Assembly (NCBI GenBank): GCA_947176895.1
Contig: CAMWSK010000006.1
Coordinates: 1 to 64,000, forward strand
Source of the DNA: an uncultured Prevotellaceae bacterium
GTDB lineage: Bacteria > Bacteroidota > Bacteroidia > Bacteroidales > Bacteroidaceae
DNA: 64,000 nucleotides
Direction: 5' to 3'
Both the position numbers and the translations under genes were made by a program. The notes under the pieces are model-generated. The model was not told the origin of the DNA. It worked only from the letters and a program-made list of their open reading frames with translations, and did no database searches. Positions 1 to 7,394 of this stretch are shown piece after piece; position 1 is the first letter of the stretch; each line of letters opens with the position of its first letter.

Positions 1-34
1 GGACGTAAGGGGAAGGCGGGTGGGCGGACGGATG

Positions 35-42
35 TACCTTTG
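35..42 (+). promoter_or_regulatory. Bacteroidota -7 promoter box for the HU-like gene
   Basis: TACCTTTG matches the TAnnTTTG -7 consensus of the Bacteroidota primary sigma factor. It lies 83 nt before the HU-like start codon and is followed by an A-rich leader. Confidence 0.6.
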
Positions 43-125
43 TACCCGGAAATCGATTTCTGAGTGATACCAACAAAAAACAAAACAACCAAAAAAACAT
101 TAACCAACAAAAAATCTAAACAACT

Positions 126-608
126 ATGGCAATCAACTACAGTCTGACCGTACGCTCGGTCAATCAGAACAATGAGAGAGTGAAGAAAGTGTATGCGACC
201 GCCCAGTCGCAGGGAGTGATGACCCTGAAGGAGTTCAGCGACCACATCTCGCAACACAATTCCGTGTTCGACCGCAGCGTGGTGGAGGGCGTGCTCATCA
301 AGGCCGTGGCCTGCCTGCGCGAGCAGCTTCTCCTGGGCCGCATCGTGCAGCTGGGCGACCTGGGCAGCTTCCGTGCCGGCCTGAAGAGCGATCCCACCGT
401 GCTGGCCACCGACTTCACGGCGCAGAACATCCGCAAGGTGAAGGTCGTGTGGCGCCCCGGCACCCCGTTCGGCAGCCTGACCGACGACGCCACCTTCCAG
501 TACGTCACCAGCCGCGCCGCCCAGGCCGAGAGCAAGAAGGCCGTGAAGGACGAGCTGGACAACAGGGCGCAGGCCGGCGGCAGCGGAGACGGACCCTCGG
601 GTGAGTAA
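126..608 (+). CDS. HU-family DNA-binding protein (HU-HIG type)
   Basis: 160 aa. Residues 1 to about 125 match the Bacteroidota variant of HU/IHF: an N-terminal strand, a two-helix segment (ATAQSQGVMTLKEFSDHIS), a long helix ending in VACLREQLLLG, and a basic beta arm around FRAGLKSDPTVLATDF and RKVKVVWRPG. The last 35 residues are charged, then Gly/Ser-rich, and probably disordered. It should be a nucleoid-associated architectural protein. It has its own TACCTTTG promoter, and a smalltalk microprotein follows 99 nt downstream. In other Bacteroidales, as I recall, this pair is often followed by an N-acetylmuramoyl-alanine amidase, which is absent here. ATG at 126 is preceded by an A-rich leader with no clear Shine-Dalgarno site, as is normal for the phylum. 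Confidence 0.9.
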   Translation: MAINYSLTVRSVNQNNERVKKVYATAQSQGVMTLKEFSDHISQHNSVFDRSVVEGVLIKAVACLREQLLLGRIVQLGDLGSFRAGLKSDPTVLATDFTAQNIRKVKVVWRPGTPFGSLTDDATFQYVTSRAAQAESKKAVKDELDNRAQAGGSGDGPSGE

Positions 609-707
609 GGCTTGGGGGGCGGCTGCAAAGGCGCCTGTGGCCGTGCCCCCTCGGCTTCCGTATGAGAAAAGAAACCAATCGTAAATCCATCCTTAAAGAA
701 AAGAACC

Positions 708-821
708 ATGAAAAAAGAAATGAAGAAGAATCTCTGGCAGTTTTTGCTGCAGGTGCTCTCGGCCTTGGTGGCTGCCCTCGGAGGCACCGCGATGGCCATG
801 ACCGTGGGCATGGTGCTCTGA
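708..821 (+). CDS. smalltalk protein (microprotein, 37 aa)
   Basis: A 37-codon reading frame begins MKKEMKKNLWQFLLQVLSAL and ends at TGA 819-821. It has a basic N-terminus and then one long hydrophobic, Gly/Ala-rich helix, so it is probably membrane-associated. Size, sequence style and position right after an HU-HIG gene fit the smalltalk family of Bacteroidales, whose function is unknown. A strong rho-independent terminator starts 33 nt after the stop, so the HU-like gene and this frame form one transcription unit. Confidence 0.75.
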   Translation: MKKEMKKNLWQFLLQVLSALVAALGGTAMAMTVGMVL

Positions 822-853
822 CCCCGGGTGTGTGCTGAAAAAACGCCCGTTTG

Positions 854-888
854 TGCCCGTTTCGCCGATGAAACGGGCATTTTTTTTG
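854..888 (+). terminator. rho-independent terminator after smalltalk
   Basis: A 9-bp stem (TGCCCGTTT at 854-862 with AAACGGGCA at 871-879) closes an 8-nt loop and is followed by eight T residues. An outer copy of GCCCGTTT just upstream could compete for pairing. Confidence 0.85.
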
Positions 889-975
889 TTTTCCATACCG
901 CATTGTCGGGTGCTTTTTCTACCGTTATCCGGCGACAAACTACCAAAACATCGTATGAGGACGGTTTTTTTAACG

Positions 976-983
976 TACCTTTG
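976..983 (+). promoter_or_regulatory. -7 promoter box of the DUF4493/PCMD operon
   Basis: TACCTTTG lies 42 nt before the first lipoprotein start. It is the only good TAnnTTTG box seen before the whole seven-gene cluster, so the cluster is probably one long transcript. No convincing -33 TTTG was found. Confidence 0.6.
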
Positions 984-1025
984 CAACCGAAAATTTTTAA
1001 TGGAAAACCAAAAAAAATGAGACAA

Positions 1026-1808
1026 ATGAAAAAAACAATCTTCCTGCCTGCCCTGCTGGTTGCCGGTGCCCTGTTCTCCGGCTGCTCACAGGATGAAGAG
1101 GCTAACCCCGGCAAGGGAACGTTGAAGGTGGACTTGCGTGCCGAGACCGCTTTCAACAAGACCCGCGCCATCGACCAGGCTGCTTACGAGGACATCAAGA
1201 ACTACACCGTGAAGCTCGTCGAGACCCAGACGGGCAAGGTGGTGGACGAGGCCCTGTATGGCAACTGGGACCTGGCCTACCAGGTGGAGAGCAACAAGCA
1301 ATACACCCTGAGCGCCAGCTATGGCGAGGAGGTGGCCGCCAGCTACGACAAGCTGCTGTGCTATGGCGAGGAGACCTTCACCGTGCTGCCCGGCACCACC
1401 AAGACGGTGGCCTTCGCCGCCACGCCCCGGGCCGCCAAGGTGAGCGTGAACTATAGTGATGACTTTACCACGTATTGCAACGATTGCGAGGTGAGCGTCA
1501 AGACACAATATATGTCCGCGCCCGAAGTGATAAACATCGACAAGGTCGGCCGGGAGCTGTACCTGAAGGCCGGCGAGAACGAGACCGTGACGCTCGGCTT
1601 CAAGGTGATCGGCAAGGACGGCAACGAGGTGGCCGACAAGAGCGCCACCAAGACCGTGACCGTCAGCCCCCGCACCTGGCTGAAGGTGACCGTGAAGCCC
1701 AACGTGACCCAGATCGAGGGCGGCAAGTTCGGCATCAACGTGATTGTGGATGACGGCGTGACCGAGGAGAACATCGACTTCAACGTGCCCAACGATGTGT
1801 TCAACTAA
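1026..1808 (+). CDS. DUF4493-family surface lipoprotein
   Basis: 260 aa from the ATG at 1026; an ATG at 1017 (MRQ extension) is possible. The signal peptide ends in a lipobox, LFSGC, with the lipidated Cys at residue 20. The mature part has the DUF4493 pattern: a beta strand (GTLKVDL), an NKTRA site about 30 residues after the Cys, then beta-rich subdomains with YTLSASYGEEVAAS, CYGEETFTV and KVSVNYSDDF. No catalytic motif is visible. It is probably exported to the cell surface. It is the first gene of a cluster of seven DUF4493/PCMD/barrel genes, 30 nt before the next. DUF4493 has no established function; structural or adhesive use is inferred. Confidence 0.75.
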   Translation: MKKTIFLPALLVAGALFSGCSQDEEANPGKGTLKVDLRAETAFNKTRAIDQAAYEDIKNYTVKLVETQTGKVVDEALYGNWDLAYQVESNKQYTLSASYGEEVAASYDKLLCYGEETFTVLPGTTKTVAFAATPRAAKVSVNYSDDFTTYCNDCEVSVKTQYMSAPEVINIDKVGRELYLKAGENETVTLGFKVIGKDGNEVADKSATKTVTVSPRTWLKVTVKPNVTQIEGGKFGINVIVDDGVTEENIDFNVPNDVFN

Positions 1809-1838
1809 ACAGACTAACGACTAACGACAACGAAGACA

Positions 1839-3215
1839 ATGAAAAAGATATATCTGATGGCTACGGCCCTGACGGCCCTGACGGCGCTCACGGGCTGTGA
1901 CAACAACGCCGACCTCTATGGCGACGACCAGGTGGGCGGCAACAACGGACAGATCAGCCTGACGCTGAAGAACGATGCCAAGGTGCGCGAGAGCGAGGCA
2001 ACCCGCGCCGACAACGAGGCTGCCGACAACGGCGAGAAGCCCGGCGTGTTCGACCCCGCCGAGGTGAACGTGCAGAACTATGAGCTGACGGCCACCGACA
2101 ACAAGACCAACAAGGCCCTGTTCAGCGGCAAGATTGCCGACCTGGGCGGCAACAACGGCGTGCTCACCCGCACCATGCCCGAGGGCACCTACATCCTGGC
2201 CGCACAGAACTATGACGGCAGCGGCGTGACCGTGAGCGAGCGTCCCTGGTTCCGCGGCGAGGCCGTGGGCACCATCCTGCCCGGCAAGACCACCCGGATG
2301 ACGGTGAGCTGCAAGTTGCAGAACATACAGATGAAGGTGTCGCTGGGCGAGAGCTTCAAGAATGACTTCCTGGACGACTACACCATCACCGTGGACAACG
2401 GCGACGGTGCCGTGAACATCTTCACCAAGGACAACGTGAGCAAGGTGTTCTACTTCCAGGTGCCCGACAACAAGAGTGCCGTCACCGTGAGCGTGAAGGC
2501 CACGGTGAAGAGCACCAACACGGTGATCATGCGCACCTATACGGTGACGAAGCCCGCCGATGCCGAGGGCGACCGCACGCTGAAGGCCGGTGATGCCTTC
2601 GTCCTCAACATCACCAGCGACGACTCCATGCTCTCTCACATCGACTTCGGCATGACCGTCGACTTCAGCTTCGCCGAGCAGGAGTTCACCTTCGAGATTG
2701 ACGAAAGCGAAATCACCTACGACGACAACGGCGGCGAGGAGCCCGGCCCCGGTCCCGACGATCCCGGCAACAACCCCGGCAACATCGAGAGCATAGGCCT
2801 GCCCGCCGAGTACACCGACCCCCATGTTTCCGGCCAGTCCGTGACGGTGGACTTTACCGTGCCCAACGGCTTCAAGAACCTCTTCGTGACCATCCGTTGC
2901 GGCAGTGAAAGCTTTGAGAACATCATTGCCGGCATGGATATGCTTGAGACCTTTGACATCTGCAACCCTGCCGCCAACAAGCAGGACGGTTCGGCACGTG
3001 ACCTGACTCAGAGCCTGACCACTCTGAAACTGTTGCCCGAAGACGGCGATTTGAAGGGTGACACCAGCTTCACGTTCGACGTGAGCTCCTTCATGGAGTT
3101 GCTGCCCTTCTATGGTGTGGCCGACCACTACTTCGACATCAAGGTGGTGGATGCCAACGACAACGTGAAGGAAGGCACACTGACTGTGCATATCAAGACG
3201 CCTGCAGAAGAATAA
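1839..3215 (+). CDS. DUF4493-family lipoprotein with C-terminal beta domain
   Basis: 458 aa. Signal peptide with lipobox ALTGC (Cys 20), then a Gly/Asn spacer, an ISLTLKN strand and an EATRADN site. Residues about 75-290 form the DUF4493-like part (YELTATDNKT, GTYILAAQNYDG, MKVSLGESFKNDFL). A Gly/Pro/Asp linker (GGEEPGPGPDDPGNNPGN) at about residues 297-314 leads to a C-terminal beta domain of about 140 residues that I do not recognise. No enzyme motif is seen. It sits 30 nt after the preceding paralogue and 39 nt before a DUF4493-PCMD gene. The linker suggests a stalk-and-head layout on the surface; this is inference. Confidence 0.7.
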   Translation: MKKIYLMATALTALTALTGCDNNADLYGDDQVGGNNGQISLTLKNDAKVRESEATRADNEAADNGEKPGVFDPAEVNVQNYELTATDNKTNKALFSGKIADLGGNNGVLTRTMPEGTYILAAQNYDGSGVTVSERPWFRGEAVGTILPGKTTRMTVSCKLQNIQMKVSLGESFKNDFLDDYTITVDNGDGAVNIFTKDNVSKVFYFQVPDNKSAVTVSVKATVKSTNTVIMRTYTVTKPADAEGDRTLKAGDAFVLNITSDDSMLSHIDFGMTVDFSFAEQEFTFEIDESEITYDDNGGEEPGPGPDDPGNNPGNIESIGLPAEYTDPHVSGQSVTVDFTVPNGFKNLFVTIRCGSESFENIIAGMDMLETFDICNPAANKQDGSARDLTQSLTTLKLLPEDGDLKGDTSFTFDVSSFMELLPFYGVADHYFDIKVVDANDNVKEGTLTVHIKTPAEE

Positions 3216-3254
3216 CATCGCGCGGACATTAACTAATAAAGAGGAAACAGAAAG

Positions 3255-4964
3255 ATGAAAAATCTGAAGATATATGCAATGCTCCTGGCGGGTGTTGCCA
3301 CATTGAGCAGCTGCTCCGACGACTTGTTGGGCAGCAAGGGTGAGGGCTGGATCCAACTCTCCGGCGTGAGCACCGACAAAGGCCTGAGCACCGAGACGCG
3401 TGCCGGGGAGCCCGTGATGGCCGTGGACATCGTGGATGGCGATGGCAACACCTTCGTTCATGCCGACGACTGGACCACCATCCAGGGCGAGAGCTATCTG
3501 GTGAAGGCCGGAAACACCTACACCGTGAAGGCCTACACGGCCGGAGGCGATGCCGAGGCCGAGGGCTTCGACGTGGCTCCCTACTACGAGGGCAGCAGCG
3601 ATGTGACCGTGAAGGCCAACCAGGCACAGACGGTGGATGTCACCTGCCGACTGGCCCAGGCCAAGCTGAGCGTGAATTATTGCGCCGACTGGAAACGCTT
3701 CGTGCAGGAAGGGTTCTTCGCCGAAGTGGTAGGCACAGACGTGAGGTTCGAGGGCGAGGAAAGCCGCGCCGCCTATCTGAAGGCCGGTCGCGAGCTGAAA
3801 CTGAGGCTCATCTTCACTCCCGTGGGCAAGACTTATGCCAACACCTTGGAGAAGACCATCGTGGCCGACACCAAGGCCGCCACGCACTATAAGGTGAACG
3901 TGAACCTGAACACCGACGGCAACGGCAATATCACTGTGGACGTGGACGAAACCATTCACGAATACGAGGTGACCCTGGGCGTGCCCGTGGAGAACAACGG
4001 CATCATCACCGCTCCCATCAACGGCGACTACAGCCGCGTGTGGGGTACCAGCGCCACGCTGAGCGGCTTCGTGAACGAGGAGACCGGAGACCCCGTCCAA
4101 TTCATGTATGCCCCCAGCGGAACCGAGAACTGGACCACCGTGGATGCCGGCAAGGTGGGCGAGACCGCCGAGTTCGCAGCCGAGATTACCGGCCTGCAGA
4201 TGGGCACTGCCTACGACTATAAGATTGTGAGCGGCGAGATGGCAGGTGACGTGCTCACCTTCACCACCGAGAAGTACGAGGAGATTCCCAACCTGGACTT
4301 CGAGAACTGGGCGCAGAAGGGCAAGACCTGGTATCCCAACGCCGTGGCCGCAGGCAACACGGAAGCCGGTGCCTACTGGTCAACGGGTAACGAAGGTGTG
4401 ACCAGCACTTTGGCCGGTGGCAATGACCCCATCACCACCCCGGTCGAGGATTCCCGTCCCGGTTCTGCGGGCACCAAGTGCGCCGAGATGCACACCATAA
4501 CGGGTGTGATGCTTGTCGGCTCGGCTTCCGGCAACCTGTTCATCGGCAAGTACAAGACCAATTTCAGTAAGCCCGCGGCCTCTGTCACTTTCGGTCGCCC
4601 CTACTCCGGAGCCCGTCCCCGCAAGCTGAGCGGATGGTATAAGTACTCGCCAAAGCCCATCAACAACGGCTCTTACGACGAGGGCAGAGGCATCACCACC
4701 GACGAGGCCAACATCTACCTGAAGGTGTGGGCTGCCGACGGCAGCGAGATCGGCTATGGCGAGATGGTGGATGGCGAGAATGTGACCGAATGGAAGCAGT
4801 TCAGCTTTGATGTCACCTATACCGACACAACCAAGCCTGCCGCCACCATCACCATCGTGGCCACCAGCAGCCACTACGGCGGCGTGTTCGAGGGCAGTTC
4901 GGTGATTGGCAAGGTGGGTGCCGGCAGCCAGTTGTGGGTTGACGACTTTGAAATCGGATACTAA
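3255..4964 (+). CDS. DUF4493 plus PCMD-domain lipoprotein
   Basis: 569 aa. Lipobox TLSSC (Cys 20); TETRAGE site about 30 residues later; DUF4493 region to about residue 235; a short Fn3/Ig-like segment about 240-335 (ATLSGFVNEETGDPVQF, AYDYKIVSG); then a PCMD domain (putative carbohydrate metabolism domain) from about residue 340, starting IPNLDFENW, with YWSTGNEGVTS, ASGNLFIGKYK, GWYKYSP and the terminal SQLWVDDFEIGY. The PCMD fold is thought to resemble carbohydrate-binding jelly rolls, but its role is unproven. The C-terminal half is clearly paralogous to the gene at 5758, which suggests duplication within the cluster. Likely surface-exposed. Confidence 0.75.
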   Translation: MKNLKIYAMLLAGVATLSSCSDDLLGSKGEGWIQLSGVSTDKGLSTETRAGEPVMAVDIVDGDGNTFVHADDWTTIQGESYLVKAGNTYTVKAYTAGGDAEAEGFDVAPYYEGSSDVTVKANQAQTVDVTCRLAQAKLSVNYCADWKRFVQEGFFAEVVGTDVRFEGEESRAAYLKAGRELKLRLIFTPVGKTYANTLEKTIVADTKAATHYKVNVNLNTDGNGNITVDVDETIHEYEVTLGVPVENNGIITAPINGDYSRVWGTSATLSGFVNEETGDPVQFMYAPSGTENWTTVDAGKVGETAEFAAEITGLQMGTAYDYKIVSGEMAGDVLTFTTEKYEEIPNLDFENWAQKGKTWYPNAVAAGNTEAGAYWSTGNEGVTSTLAGGNDPITTPVEDSRPGSAGTKCAEMHTITGVMLVGSASGNLFIGKYKTNFSKPAASVTFGRPYSGARPRKLSGWYKYSPKPINNGSYDEGRGITTDEANIYLKVWAADGSEIGYGEMVDGENVTEWKQFSFDVTYTDTTKPAATITIVATSSHYGGVFEGSSVIGKVGAGSQLWVDDFEIGY

Positions 4965-4998
4965 ACGCATACACCATATATAATATAAAGAAACGTTT

Positions 4999-5736
4999 GT
5001 GAAAAAACTGTGCATAACCCTCGTAGGTCTTATGTTCCTGGCCACCGCTTCGGAGGCCAAGGGGCGTAAGACCTACGACCGTGGAATAAAAACCTCGACG
5101 TTCATGCCCAAGGGCAGCAAGGTGGGAGGCATCTCGTTCAACTATTTCAAGATAGACGCCGACGACTATGACTTCCTCATCCTCGACGGCATCGATGCCA
5201 AGGGCTACACCTTCTCCGTGTCGCCCCATTTCGCCTACACGTTCAAGGACGATGTCGCCATCGGAGCCAAGGGCTCGTTCCGCCGCAGCTATGCCAACAT
5301 CCAGGGCATGGACGTGTCGCTGGGCGACGACCTCAGCTTCGAGATGGACCACTGGCGCACGATGAGCAACAGCTTTCGCGGAGCCGTGTTCCTGCGTACC
5401 TACATGAGCCTGTTCGGCTCCAAGGTGGTGGGCTTCTACAACGACCTGGAGCTGAGCTACGCCTATGGCCGCACGAAGACGCTCAACCACACGGGCGACG
5501 ACCTGGACGGCAGCTTCCAGGTGAACCACGGCATACGTATCGGCGCCCGCCCCGGCCTGGCCGTGTTCGTGCGCAACAACATGGCCGTGGATGTCAACCT
5601 GGACGTGGCCGGATTGAGCTTCAACTGGAAAGAGCAGACACGCAACCAGGTGGAGAAAGGGACCTATTTCAAGAGCAGCGCCAACTTCCAGCTCAACATC
5701 CTGAGCGTGGGCATCGGCGTCACCACCTACTTCTAA
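4999..5736 (+). CDS. outer-membrane beta-barrel protein
   Basis: 245 aa with a signal peptide (cleavage near TASEAKG) and no lipobox. Alternating hydrophobic strands rich in Phe/Tyr/Gly (GGISFNYFKI, YTFSVSPHFAYTF, FYNDLELSYAYGR) and a last strand ending in Phe (LSVGIGVTTYF) fit a small beta-barrel of roughly 8-10 strands. The start is GTG at 4999; no ATG in frame lies nearby, and the residues after it form a normal signal peptide. It sits 34 nt after a DUF4493-PCMD gene and 21 nt before a PCMD lipoprotein, so it may anchor or export the cluster's lipoproteins. That role is inferred from position only. Confidence 0.7.
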   Translation: MKKLCITLVGLMFLATASEAKGRKTYDRGIKTSTFMPKGSKVGGISFNYFKIDADDYDFLILDGIDAKGYTFSVSPHFAYTFKDDVAIGAKGSFRRSYANIQGMDVSLGDDLSFEMDHWRTMSNSFRGAVFLRTYMSLFGSKVVGFYNDLELSYAYGRTKTLNHTGDDLDGSFQVNHGIRIGARPGLAVFVRNNMAVDVNLDVAGLSFNWKEQTRNQVEKGTYFKSSANFQLNILSVGIGVTTYF

Positions 5737-5757
5737 TCACAACCAACCGCATCATCT

Positions 5758-7389
5758 ATGCTTAGCATCAAGCGCACCCTATACCTCTTGCTGCCCGTGG
5801 CCGCCGCAGGGCTGCTGCAGGGCTGCATCGAAAACGACATACCCTATCCCCACATCGAGGGAATCATCACCCGCATCAGTGTGGAGGACATGGAGGGCGA
5901 GGCTGTGATCAACCGCCAGAGCCGCACCGTGGAGATTAGCGTGGGCGAGGAGGCCGACCTCAGCCGCCTGCAGATCACCGCGCTCACGGTGAACCCGGAG
6001 GCCACCTTCCTGGTGGACACCACCGCCTGCATCAACCATCGTCAGATGCCCACCGCCAGCTTCGAGTCGCTGGCCTCGCTGCCCGCCAACGCCAACACGC
6101 GGGTGGACGCCACACGCCCCTTCAACATCCATGTGAACACCTATCAGCACTATTTGTGGAGCGTGACGGTGAACCAGACCATCGAACGCTATATCGAGGT
6201 GGACAACCAGATGGGCGAGGTGGTGTTCGACGTGCCCAGCCGTCGCGCCATCGTGTATATCGAGAAGGGCAACGACATGACGCAGGTCAACATACGCCGC
6301 ATGAAGCTGGAGGGAGGCGAGTGCACCTTCTCTCCCGACCCCGCCACCGTGCACGACTTCTCCCGTCCCCGCGATTTCCAGGTCTTCAGAGAGGGAAAGC
6401 TTCTGGGAACCTGGACGGTGGACGTGCAGTTCAGCGAGCAGGTGTCGTCTACCGGGGCCGTTACCGTTAGGCCCCGCCGCGCCACCCTCAGCGGAGGCGT
6501 GAAGAGCGGTGTCACCCCCGTGGTGGAGTATCGCAAGCAAGGCGCCGGGGAGTGGACCACGTTGCCCGCCGAGAACGTCACCATGAAATCCAGCGTCAGC
6601 TTCACCGCATCGGTGGACGGGCTGCAGGAGAGCACCACCTATGAGTGGCGCATCGTGGTGGACGGCGTGCCCGGTTCCGCAGCCACCTTCACCACCGAGA
6701 CCATCTTCCCCGTGCCCAACCTGAACTTCGACACGTGGACACAAAGCGCGAACGGCAAGAACTGGTACGCCGGCCCCGTGGCCGACAACTACGACGACCC
6801 TCAGGCCTTCTGGGCCAGCGGCAACGAGGGCGTGACCATGAGCGTGGCCGGAGGCAACGAGGCCACCACACGTCCCGTGGAGGGCAAGGATGCCGTGAAG
6901 GGCAAGGCCGCCTACATGACCAGCATCTCGCCCGTCATGCTGGTGGGTGCCGCCGCAGGCAACCTGTTCATCGGCACCTACAAGACCAATCTGGGCAGTC
7001 CCAAGGACAGCCCCCAGTTCGGCCGCACCTTCACGGGTTGCCACCCCGACGGCCTGCGCGGCTACTATAAGTATCTGTCCACGCCTATCGTGCACGGCTA
7101 CTATCCCGGCGACCTGACCATGGACGAGGGCCACATCTACATGCGCATCTGGGATGCCGCAGGCAATGAGATAGCCTACGGAGAGCATGTGGTCAGCGAA
7201 AGCGTCGGCACCTACACCCCCTTCGAGTTCCGCCTGAAATGGACGAACGCCAACGCCGAGCCGGCCACGATGACCATCGTGGCCACCAGCAGCCGATACG
7301 GAGGTGAGTTCGAGGGCGTGAAGGTGAAGGGACAGGTGGGAGCCGGCAGTGCGCTTTGGATTGACGAATTTGAAATCATTTACGACTAA
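5758..7389 (+). CDS. PCMD-domain surface lipoprotein
   Basis: 543 aa. Lipobox LLQGC (Cys 23), then NDIPYPHIEGIITRI, a start typical of PCMD lipoproteins in Bacteroides. The N-terminal half contains Ig-like repeats (residues about 30-225), one Fn3-like segment about 230-315, and a PCMD domain from about 319 (VPNLNFDTW, FWASGNEGVTM, AAGNLFIGTYK, GYYKYLS, SALWIDEFEIIYD). It lacks the DUF4493 module of its paralogue at 3255, although the two PCMD domains align closely along their length. No catalytic residues can be assigned. Five nt separate its stop from the next start. Confidence 0.75.
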   Translation: MLSIKRTLYLLLPVAAAGLLQGCIENDIPYPHIEGIITRISVEDMEGEAVINRQSRTVEISVGEEADLSRLQITALTVNPEATFLVDTTACINHRQMPTASFESLASLPANANTRVDATRPFNIHVNTYQHYLWSVTVNQTIERYIEVDNQMGEVVFDVPSRRAIVYIEKGNDMTQVNIRRMKLEGGECTFSPDPATVHDFSRPRDFQVFREGKLLGTWTVDVQFSEQVSSTGAVTVRPRRATLSGGVKSGVTPVVEYRKQGAGEWTTLPAENVTMKSSVSFTASVDGLQESTTYEWRIVVDGVPGSAATFTTETIFPVPNLNFDTWTQSANGKNWYAGPVADNYDDPQAFWASGNEGVTMSVAGGNEATTRPVEGKDAVKGKAAYMTSISPVMLVGAAAGNLFIGTYKTNLGSPKDSPQFGRTFTGCHPDGLRGYYKYLSTPIVHGYYPGDLTMDEGHIYMRIWDAAGNEIAYGEHVVSESVGTYTPFEFRLKWTNANAEPATMTIVATSSRYGGEFEGVKVKGQVGAGSALWIDEFEIIYD

Positions 7390-7394
7390 CTCTC

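Noticed and set aside
1821-4100. A 759-codon open frame on the minus strand
   Set aside because: It is the shadow of the GC-rich lipoprotein genes on the plus strand; the translation is Gly/His/Val-biased with no domain, signal or start context.
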